From the NCBI GenBank assembly GCA_017446125.1, contig JAFSRL010000007.1, forward strand, positions 1 to 10,632: a DNA stretch of 10,632 nucleotides, in the 5' to 3' direction. A program made the position numbers and the translations under genes. The number at the start of each line of letters is the position of its first letter. Positions within the stretch are counted from its first letter, which is position 1. The DNA comes from Lachnospiraceae bacterium. Lineage in GTDB: Bacteria; Bacillota; Clostridia; Lachnospirales; Lachnospiraceae. Positions 1 to 5,601 of this stretch are shown here, piece after piece. A model generated the notes under the pieces. It had not been told where the DNA came from and ran no database searches. It worked only from the letters and a program-made list of their open reading frames with translations.

Positions 1-13
1 ATACTGTACTGTG

Positions 14-35
14 CGGGCACACATCGGGCACACAT
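14..35. repeat. Perfect 11-bp tandem duplication upstream of rfbB
   Basis: CGGGCACACAT occurs twice head to tail (14-24 and 25-35) in the leader of the first gene, followed by an A-rich stretch (36-42). A second short direct repeat (TACTG, 2-6 and 7-11) lies just before it, and GTACGTAC (51-58) is a palindrome. The repeat itself is plain in the sequence. A role as a regulator-binding site or promoter part is possible but unsupported, and no convincing -35/-10 pair was found. Confidence 0.8.
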
Positions 36-58
36 AAAAAATAAGAACACGTACGTAC

Positions 59-65
59 AGGAGAG
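59..65 (+). promoter_or_regulatory. Ribosome binding site of rfbB
   Basis: AGGAGAG lies 8 bases before the ATG at 74. It is a strong Shine-Dalgarno match and fixes the start of the dehydratase, whose N-terminal Rossmann strand begins directly after it. Confidence 0.8.
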
Positions 66-73
66 AATACCTT

Positions 74-1156
74 ATGCGAACCTACCTAGTCACCGGCGGG
101 GCCGGTTTTATCGGCTCGAATTACATTCACTACATGTTTGGAAAGTACGGGGATGACATCAAAATCATCAACGTCGATCTGTTAACCTACGCGGGCAATC
201 CGGAGAACTTGAAAGAGGTGGAGGGAAGAGACAACTACACCTTCATCAAGGCGGATATCTGCGACCGCGAGGCCATCACAAAAATCTTTGCGGAAAACGA
301 GATTGACAGCGTCATTCACTTCGCGGCGGAATCGCATGTCGACCGCTCGATCAAAAATCCGGAAGTCTTTGTCATGACAAATGTCTTGGGGACCGCGACG
401 ATGTTGAACGCCGCGCGTGCCGCATGGGAGAAGGAGGACGGGACCTATCCCGAGGGCAAGCGCTTCCTTCACGTTTCGACCGATGAAGTCTTCGGCTCCC
501 TGCCCGAAGGTGAAGGATATTTCTACGAAGACACCCCGTATGCGCCGCACTCGCCCTACTCCGCAAGTAAGGCCGGCAGCGACATGCTGGTGAAGGCGTA
601 TATGGACACCTATCATTTCCCGGCGAACATCACGAACTGCTCGAACAATTACGGGCCGTACCAGTTCCCGGAGAAGCTCATTCCCTTGATGATCAACAAT
701 GCCCTGCAGGGCAAGAAGCTCCCCGTCTACGGTGACGGGAAGAACGTGCGCGACTGGCTCTATGTCGAGGACCACGCGAAGGCGATTGACATGGTGTGCG
801 AGAACGGGCGCCTGTTCGAGACCTACAACGTGGGCGGTCACAACGAGAAGGAAAACATCGAGATCGTGAAGACCATCATTCAGGTCTTGAAGGAAGAGCT
901 GCCCGCGGATGATGCGCGGCAGGCGCACTTGAACGAGGATCTCATCACCTACGTCGAGGACCGCAAGGGACACGACAGACGCTACGCGATTGCGCCGGAC
1001 AAAATCAAGAAGGAGCTTGGCTGGGAGCCGGACACGATGTTCGCGGACGGCATCCGCAAAACCATCCGCTGGTACTTCGACCACGCCGCATGGATGGAGA
1101 ACGTCACAAGCGGCGCGTACCAGAAATACTATGAGGAGATGTATAGCACAAAATGA
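74..1156 (+). CDS. rfbB: dTDP-glucose 4,6-dehydratase (RmlB)
   Basis: Cytoplasmic enzyme that oxidises, dehydrates and re-reduces dTDP-D-glucose to dTDP-4-keto-6-deoxy-D-glucose, the second step of dTDP-L-rhamnose synthesis. It is an extended short-chain dehydrogenase: the NAD-binding glycine motif GGAGFIGS is at residues 8-15, the catalytic STDEVFG segment with T136/D137/E138 at 135-141, and the YxxxK pair at Y162/K166. The family block NNYGPYQFPEKLIP is at 191-204. Length (360 aa) is slightly above the usual 330-355 and the protein looks intact. The ATG follows a strong Shine-Dalgarno. The next gene is rfbA after a 136-base structured gap, so the two may be separately tuned. The first product step also feeds other 6-deoxyhexoses, but rfbA and rfbC nearby point to rhamnose. 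Confidence 0.96.
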   Translation: MRTYLVTGGAGFIGSNYIHYMFGKYGDDIKIINVDLLTYAGNPENLKEVEGRDNYTFIKADICDREAITKIFAENEIDSVIHFAAESHVDRSIKNPEVFVMTNVLGTATMLNAARAAWEKEDGTYPEGKRFLHVSTDEVFGSLPEGEGYFYEDTPYAPHSPYSASKAGSDMLVKAYMDTYHFPANITNCSNNYGPYQFPEKLIPLMINNALQGKKLPVYGDGKNVRDWLYVEDHAKAIDMVCENGRLFETYNVGGHNEKENIEIVKTIIQVLKEELPADDARQAHLNEDLITYVEDRKGHDRRYAIAPDKIKKELGWEPDTMFADGIRKTIRWYFDHAAWMENVTSGAYQKYYEEMYSTK

Positions 1157-1222
1157 GAAACGCAGATGACAGCAGACACACACTCGCTGTGTGGATGCGT
1201 AAGGACACGAAACGTGGACGGA

Positions 1223-1263
1223 TGTCGGGCCCGACAACAGCATTGCTGTTTCAGGATGTCGGG
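1223..1263. repeat. Nested inverted repeats before rfbA
   Basis: TGTCGGGCCCGACA (1223-1236) is a perfect 14-bp DNA palindrome. Its right half CCCGACA (1230-1236) can also pair with a second copy of TGTCGGG at 1257-1263, enclosing an AACAGC/GCTGTT hairpin (1236-1250, sharing base 1236). GGATGTCGGG is thus a direct repeat (1220-1229 and 1254-1263). The structure is visible in the sequence; its role is unknown. Confidence 0.7.
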
Positions 1264-1281
1264 ACCGATCATGAGCGAACG

Positions 1282-1288
1282 AAGGGAG
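1282..1288 (+). promoter_or_regulatory. Ribosome binding site of rfbA
   Basis: AAGGGAG ends 4 bases before the ATG at 1293. It supports that start, which places the nucleotidyltransferase motif GGSGTR at residues 8-13 as expected for the family. Confidence 0.7.
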
Positions 1289-1292
1289 CGAT

Positions 1293-2162
1293 ATGAAAGG
1301 GATTATTTTAGCAGGCGGGTCCGGCACCAGGCTTTACCCGCTGACAAAGGCAATCAGCAAACAGATCATGCCGGTCTATGACAAGCCCATGATTTACTAC
1401 CCGCTCTCGACGCTCATGCTGGCGGGCATCCGCGACATCTTAATCATTTCGACGCCGCGCGACCTTCCGGTTTTTGAGGACCTCTTCGGCACGGGCGAAC
1501 AGCTCGGGTTACACTTCACCTACGCGGTGCAGGAAGAGCCCAGGGGCCTGGCGGACGCGTTCATCATCGGGAAGGAATTCATCGGTCGCGATTCCGTGGC
1601 GCTTGTTTTGGGCGACAACATCTTCTACGGTCAGAGCTTTTCGAAGCTTCTGTTGAAGGTCGCCAAGCGCAAGAAGGGCGCGACGATTTTCGGTTACTAC
1701 GTAAGAGACCCCAGGGAATACGGCGTCGTTGAATTCGACGAAAACGGCACGGCGATTTCCATCGAGGAAAAGCCCAAGGAACCCAAGAGCAACTACGCGG
1801 TGCCGGGTCTTTACTTTTACGACAACGACGTGGTCGAGATTGCTGCAAACGTGAAGCCCTCCGCGCGCGGCGAGATTGAAATCACGAGCGTCAACAACGA
1901 ATACTTGCGGCGCGGTACGCTGCACGTTGAAACGATGGGGCGCGGCTTTGCGTGGCTCGACACCGGAAACCATGACTCGCTCCTGGACGCGGCAGACTTC
2001 GTGTGCGCCTTCCAGAAGCGGCAGGGTCTTTACGTTTCCTGCATCGAGGAAATCGCATACAAGCGCGGCTTCATTTCAAGAGAGCAGCTTTTGAAGCTCG
2101 CGAAGCCCCTGATGAAGACGGACTACGGCCGCTACTTAAAAGAGGTTGCGGATGGACTCTAA
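1293..2162 (+). CDS. rfbA: Glucose-1-phosphate thymidylyltransferase (RmlA)
   Basis: Cytoplasmic enzyme joining dTTP and alpha-D-glucose-1-phosphate to give dTDP-glucose and pyrophosphate, the entry step of the dTDP-L-rhamnose pathway and its usual point of feedback inhibition. The nucleotide-binding signature GGSGTRLYPLT is at residues 8-18, followed by the family block with K23 and the MPVYDKPMIYYPLS segment (26-39). Metal-binding D108 (LGDN, 106-109) and D223 (LDTG, 222-225) are present, and EEKP is at 158-161. At 289 aa it has the normal length of the homotetrameric RmlA class. It overlaps the following small gene by 11 bases. The order rfbB-rfbA is common but not universal. Confidence 0.96.
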   Translation: MKGIILAGGSGTRLYPLTKAISKQIMPVYDKPMIYYPLSTLMLAGIRDILIISTPRDLPVFEDLFGTGEQLGLHFTYAVQEEPRGLADAFIIGKEFIGRDSVALVLGDNIFYGQSFSKLLLKVAKRKKGATIFGYYVRDPREYGVVEFDENGTAISIEEKPKEPKSNYAVPGLYFYDNDVVEIAANVKPSARGEIEITSVNNEYLRRGTLHVETMGRGFAWLDTGNHDSLLDAADFVCAFQKRQGLYVSCIEEIAYKRGFISREQLLKLAKPLMKTDYGRYLKEVADGL

Positions 2163-2709
2163 GGTCAGGGTCAAGGCCATCGCGACGATCATCACCGCGG
2201 TCTTACTCATCCTGGTCGTCGTCTATATGGTGAACGAGCGGCAGTTTTCGAGGCTGTTCCGCCGCCGCCGCACCTCCGGGCAGGCCGAAGCGACCGTGGC
2301 GGTTTCCGTTCCGACGGTGAACAAGGACGGTGTCTTCGGCGAGCAGATCGGGGATGACTTAAAGGCATTCTTAAACGACGATTCCTTCTTCGACGGCGCG
2401 GTGCCGGGCGGAGATACGCAGGCGATGAATGCCGCGGCGGGTGAAATCGATCCGAACAATTACGCCGTGATGATGTCGCCCAAGGTGGTCGACAGAAGCA
2501 TCGTGATTTCTTTGATCGACGAGAGCGGCGCGATTGTCACGGGTCAGGGATTTGTCGTGGAGCTCAATGATTTGCATCTGTACAAGGACGATGACAGGGA
2601 CGGCGTCATCTACATCGATGAGCTGGCAACGGGGAGCTATAAACTGAAGCTGCAGGAGGCACCGGGATTCCGCACGCAGGCGGAGGCTGTAACGGTTGAG
2701 GTGAATTAA
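2152..2709 (+). CDS. Membrane-anchored protein with SpaA/CnaB-like beta domain
   Basis: I do not recognise this gene; the description rests on sequence features. From the ATG at 2152 it is 185 aa; AGAGG (2141-2145) lies 6 bases upstream, and an in-frame TTG at 2146 would add two residues. A hydrophobic segment at about residues 9-27 is one transmembrane helix or signal anchor, with a basic RRRR cluster (37-40) after it. A linker rich in Ala, Val and Asp follows, then from about 112 a beta-strand-rich part ending in a strand-turn-strand pattern (ELATGSYKLKLQEAPGF, 157-173) typical of SpaA/CnaB prealbumin-like modules. Residues 146-157 fit the EF-hand calcium loop pattern DxDxDGxIxxxE. No sortase LPxTG motif is seen. 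It starts inside rfbA and ends 9 bases before rfbC, so it is probably co-translated with the rhamnose genes. A cell-envelope scaffold or accessory protein is a guess. Confidence 0.75.
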   Translation: MDSKVRVKAIATIITAVLLILVVVYMVNERQFSRLFRRRRTSGQAEATVAVSVPTVNKDGVFGEQIGDDLKAFLNDDSFFDGAVPGGDTQAMNAAAGEIDPNNYAVMMSPKVVDRSIVISLIDESGAIVTGQGFVVELNDLHLYKDDDRDGVIYIDELATGSYKLKLQEAPGFRTQAEAVTVEVN

Positions 2710-2715
2710 AGGAAG
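2708..2715 (+). promoter_or_regulatory. Ribosome binding site of rfbC
   Basis: AAAGGAAG overlaps the stop codon of the preceding gene and lies 3 bases before the ATG at 2719 (AAGGA core 5 bases away). This suggests direct hand-over of ribosomes between the two genes. Confidence 0.65.
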
Positions 2716-2718
2716 ACT

Positions 2719-3285
2719 ATGGGAAAGATCGGTGTTGAAACATGTGAGATTGAAGGATTGAAGATTGTGACGCCGCAGGTGTTCGGTGACGCGCGCGGTT
2801 ACTTCATGGAGACCTATCATGAAGAGGAGTTTCGCGCTGCCGGTATTACGAGTCATTTCATCCAGGACAACCAGTCCGCGTCGAAGAAGGGCGTCTTGCG
2901 CGGTCTGCATACACAGGTGCAGTTCCCGCAGGCAAAGCTTGTGCGCGTGATTTCGGGCGAGGTCTTTGATGTCGCGGTCGATGCCAGAAAGGGCAGCGCG
3001 ACGTATGGCAAGTGGCACGGCGTTATTCTCTCCGCGGAGAATAAAAAACAGTTTTACATTCCGGAGAATTTTTTACACGGGTTTTTGGTGCTTTCGGATT
3101 ACGCGGAGTTCACCTATAAGGTGACGACATACTACCATCCGGAGGATGAGGCCGGCGTGATGTGGAACGACAAGGACATCGCAATCGAATGGCCCCTGGA
3201 AGCATACGGGCTCAAAGAGGAGGAGCTTTTGTTTTCCGAAAAAGATAAGGCGCTCATGACGTTTGGTGCCTACAGCGCACTATGA
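2719..3285 (+). CDS. rfbC: dTDP-4-dehydrorhamnose 3,5-epimerase (RmlC)
   Basis: Cytoplasmic cupin-fold enzyme that inverts C3 and C5 of dTDP-4-keto-6-deoxy-D-glucose to give dTDP-4-keto-L-rhamnose. The DARGYF substrate-loop motif is at residues 24-29 and the QDNQS...GVLRGLH block at 49-64, with the catalytic histidine H64. QAKLVRV is at 71-77, an FDVAVD segment at 83-88, FLHGF at 118-122, and the tyrosine of FTYKV at Y133 fits the second catalytic residue. Length 188 aa is typical. The stop codon sits at the start region of the transporter permease gene (ATGA at 3282-3285). Its presence next to rfbA and rfbB makes L-rhamnose, or a derivative such as 6-deoxy-L-talose, the likely product; the final reductase gene rfbD is not in this window. 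Confidence 0.96.
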   Translation: MGKIGVETCEIEGLKIVTPQVFGDARGYFMETYHEEEFRAAGITSHFIQDNQSASKKGVLRGLHTQVQFPQAKLVRVISGEVFDVAVDARKGSATYGKWHGVILSAENKKQFYIPENFLHGFLVLSDYAEFTYKVTTYYHPEDEAGVMWNDKDIAIEWPLEAYGLKEEELLFSEKDKALMTFGAYSAL

Positions 3286-4306
3286 AAAACGCATCGCCCG
3301 CAGACAGACTGCCTGTAATCGGTGCGCTTTCAAAAAGACCGGCATCGCGATTTTTTCCGCATTGATGATCGCGCTGGCGGCAGTTGTTTTGTTACACCAT
3401 AATCCGCTTGCGGACCCTGCTACGGAGCATTTGAAGAAGGTCTGCAACTGCGCCATCATCATCATTGTCTGGGCGCTTTTTATCGCGTGGTATGACAAGC
3501 TCATGGTGCTGCCGGTGGAGCTTTGGAACAACCGTCTTCTCATCAAACGGCTCTCCGTCAATGATTTCAAAAAGCGTTACGCGGGCTCCTACTTCGGCAT
3601 CGTGTGGGCTTTGCTGCAGCCGGTCGTGACGGTCTTGATGTATTTCTTTATCTTTGACATCATCTTCGGCGCACGCTCGCAGGCGGTACGTGAAGGCATC
3701 GAGGTGCCCTACGTGTTGTTTTTAACGGCAGGTCTGGTGCCCTGGTTTTATTTCCAGGAGGCGCTTTCGAACGGGACGACGTCGCTTTTGGAATATTCGT
3801 ATCTGGTGAAGAAGGTCGTGTTCAAGATTTCGATTCTGCCGCTCATCAAGATTATCGCGGCGACCTTCATTCATGTGTTTTTTATTATCCTGCTGTTGAT
3901 TCTGGCAGGTGTGTACGGCTACTATCCGACCATCTACACATTGCAGATTGTGTATTACCTGATTTGCGAATTCGTGCTGGTGCTTTCGATTTCGTACCTG
4001 ACGTGCTCCGTTGCGGTGTTCTTCCGGGACATCATGCAGATCATCGCAATTATCTTGCAGATCGGGCAGTGGGCGACGCCCATCCTGTGGAACATCGACA
4101 TCGTGCCGGAGGAGTTTCAGTGGATTGTGAAGCTCAACCCCATGGTGTACATCGTGAACGGCTACCGCATGGCGATTTGCGAAGGCGGCTGGTTCTTTGA
4201 ACACTTTTATTCGACGACGTATTTCTGGATTGTGACAATCGGAATCTTTTGTCTTGGATCGTTATTGTTTAAGCGGAGTAAGACGCACTTCGCGGATGTG
4301 TTATGA
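3263..4306 (+). CDS. Polysaccharide ABC exporter, permease subunit (Wzm/RgpC-like, ABC-2)
   Basis: Integral membrane half of a glycan exporter that works with the ATPase encoded next. From about residue 88 (counting from TTG 3263) it matches the ABC-2 polysaccharide export type: NDFKKRYAGSYFGIVWALLQ at 100-119, then about six hydrophobic segments (about 112-135, 149-166, 192-217, 226-253, 256-277, 318-335) and the conserved NPMVYIVNGYR (292-302). Relatives are usually about 260 aa; this one has an N-terminal extension with two more hydrophobic segments (about 27-44 and 63-76). The start is uncertain. TTG 3263 or GTG 3266 keep the first hydrophobic segment but overlap rfbC and lack a good Shine-Dalgarno. 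ATG 3365 cuts that segment in half. The ATG of the ATGA at 3282 is in another frame and stops after 27 codons. The stop overlaps the ATPase start (ATGA, 4303-4306), so the pair is translationally coupled. Confidence 0.9.
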   Translation: MVPTAHYEKRIARRQTACNRCAFKKTGIAIFSALMIALAAVVLLHHNPLADPATEHLKKVCNCAIIIIVWALFIAWYDKLMVLPVELWNNRLLIKRLSVNDFKKRYAGSYFGIVWALLQPVVTVLMYFFIFDIIFGARSQAVREGIEVPYVLFLTAGLVPWFYFQEALSNGTTSLLEYSYLVKKVVFKISILPLIKIIAATFIHVFFIILLLILAGVYGYYPTIYTLQIVYYLICEFVLVLSISYLTCSVAVFFRDIMQIIAIILQIGQWATPILWNIDIVPEEFQWIVKLNPMVYIVNGYRMAICEGGWFFEHFYSTTYFWIVTIGIFCLGSLLFKRSKTHFADVL

Positions 4307-5601
4307 GTGAAACTGCCATCGAGGTAAAAAACCTGACCAAGGTTTATAAGCTTTACGACAAGCCCTCCGACCGTTTGAAGGAGGCTCTGTGGCTTGTGCC
4401 CAAGGACCGCTTCAAGCAGAAGAAGGCGTTGAACGGTGTGAATCTCTCCGTGAAGAAGGGAGAGACTGTCGGCATCATCGGCACGAACGGATCGGGCAAG
4501 TCCACGATTCTGAAAATCATCACCGGCGTCTTAACGCCCACGGAGGGCGAGGTGCAGGTGAACGGCCGCATCTCCGCGTTGCTGGAGCTGGGCGCCGGCT
4601 TCAACATGGAGTACAACGGCATCGACAACATCTACTTGAACGGCATGATGATCGGGTTTTCCGAAGAGGAGATCAAGAACCGCATGCAGGCGATTCTGGA
4701 TTTTGCGGACATCGGCGACTATGTGTACCAGCCGGTGAAGACCTACTCCTCCGGTATGTTCGTGCGTCTTGCGTTCGCGCTTGCGATCAACATCGATCCG
4801 GAAATATTGATTGTCGATGAGGCGCTCTCCGTCGGCGACGTGTTCTTCCAGGCGAAGTGCTATCACAAGTTTGAGGAGTTCAAGAACGAGGGAAAGACGA
4901 TCCTTTTTGTGTCGCATGATTTGTCGAGCATTTCAAAGTACTGTGACCGGACCGTGCTCCTGAATAACGGAGAGCTTTTGGGCGAGGGGTCCCCCAAGGA
5001 GATGATCGACATCTACAAGCAAGTGCTTGTGGGCGCGTACAAGCCCGTCGAGAGTGACGTGAAGTCGCTGCTGGATGATGACGAGGTAAGAGCTGCTGCC
5101 GCGAAGGCGGTGGAGGGTGGTGCGTCTTCGGCGGACGCCGCTTTGGAATACGGCAACGGGAAGGCGTTCATCGAATCGTTTGCGCTCTATGACGATGCCG
5201 GGAAGGAGACGAACGCGATCATCAAGGGAACGGAGTTCACCGTGAAGATGCGGGTGCGGTTTGTCGAGGATGTGGAGCAGCCCATCTTTGCCTACACCGT
5301 GAAGAACGCGATGGGCATCGAGATCACCGGAACGAATACGATGGCGGAAAAGGCATTTTTGGAACCGGTGAAGGCGGGTGACGTGAAGGAGATTACGTAC
5401 ACCCAGAACATGAGCTTACAGGGCGGGGAATACCTGCTTTCGTTTGGCGTGACGGGATTTGAACAAAACGATTTTGTCGTTTATCATAGACTGTATGACG
5501 CTTTGAACGTGACGGTCATTTCCGACAAAAATACGGTCGGGTACTATGACATCAACGCAAAGGTCAGCGTGAAGGATTTGGGAGAAAAGGGCAATGATTG
5601 A
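4303..5601 (+). CDS. Polysaccharide ABC exporter ATPase with C-terminal carbohydrate-binding domain (Wzt-like)
   Basis: ATP-hydrolysing subunit that powers export of the finished glycan through the preceding permease. The nucleotide-binding domain (about residues 5-245) has Walker A GTNGSGKST at 60-68, the signature YSSGM at 148-152, Walker B ILIVDEAL at 168-175 and switch histidine H205. The GRISALLELGAGF block (88-100) is specific to the polysaccharide/teichoic acid exporter subfamily. An Ala/Asp-rich linker (about 250-280) leads to a beta-sandwich domain (about 285-430) of the Wzt C-terminal type. In E. coli O9a-type systems that domain binds the capped, non-reducing end of the glycan and gates export; short-form ATPases such as TagH/RgpD relatives often lack it. 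The 432-aa length fits the long form. It starts in the permease stop and overlaps the methyltransferase gene by 8 bases, linking reader and probable capping enzyme. Confidence 0.93.
   Translation: MSETAIEVKNLTKVYKLYDKPSDRLKEALWLVPKDRFKQKKALNGVNLSVKKGETVGIIGTNGSGKSTILKIITGVLTPTEGEVQVNGRISALLELGAGFNMEYNGIDNIYLNGMMIGFSEEEIKNRMQAILDFADIGDYVYQPVKTYSSGMFVRLAFALAINIDPEILIVDEALSVGDVFFQAKCYHKFEEFKNEGKTILFVSHDLSSISKYCDRTVLLNNGELLGEGSPKEMIDIYKQVLVGAYKPVESDVKSLLDDDEVRAAAAKAVEGGASSADAALEYGNGKAFIESFALYDDAGKETNAIIKGTEFTVKMRVRFVEDVEQPIFAYTVKNAMGIEITGTNTMAEKAFLEPVKAGDVKEITYTQNMSLQGGEYLLSFGVTGFEQNDFVVYHRLYDALNVTVISDKNTVGYYDINAKVSVKDLGEKGND
5581..5590 (+). promoter_or_regulatory. Ribosome binding site of the methyltransferase/kinase-like gene
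   Basis: GGAGAAAAGG lies inside the 3' end of the ATPase gene, 3 bases before the ATG at 5594 (GGAG core 9 bases away). It supports that start and coupled translation across the 8-base overlap. Confidence 0.65.

Larger units (their letters stand above)
1157..1292. other. Structured intergenic spacer between rfbB and rfbA
   Basis: This is the longest non-coding gap inside the cluster. It contains a possible stem-loop at 1160-1200 (outer ACGCA/TGCGT, inner CACAC 1177-1181 with GTGTG 1189-1193) and a second set of inverted repeats at 1223-1263. There is no U-tract after any stem, so it does not look like an intrinsic terminator. An overlapping 71-codon reading frame (1166-1381) crosses it, but this runs out of frame into rfbA and has no supporting features. 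The function may be mRNA processing, attenuation or a residual mobile palindrome; none can be shown here. Confidence 0.6.

Noticed and set aside
14..35. CRISPR repeat or replication iterons
   Set aside because: Only two adjacent copies with no spacer and no associated genes.
1223..1263. Intrinsic terminator between rfbB and rfbA
   Set aside because: The stems are not followed by a T-tract, and the downstream genes belong to the same pathway.
182..1327. 381-codon open frame on the minus strand opposite rfbB
   Set aside because: It is the antisense shadow of a well-supported dehydratase in GC-rich DNA; the translation has no recognisable motif and is rich in Arg, Val and His as such shadows are.
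1166..1381. 71-codon plus-strand frame across the rfbB-rfbA gap
   Set aside because: Mostly reads the inverted-repeat spacer and then rfbA out of frame; no ribosome binding site and no coherent domain.
3330..3356. Programmed -1 frameshift at the A5 or T6 run in the permease 5' end
   Set aside because: Neither run gives a canonical X XXY YYZ heptamer in the 3282 frame and no strong downstream stem was noticed, so a lost base, re-initiation or an alternative start is more economical; kept only as a minor option.
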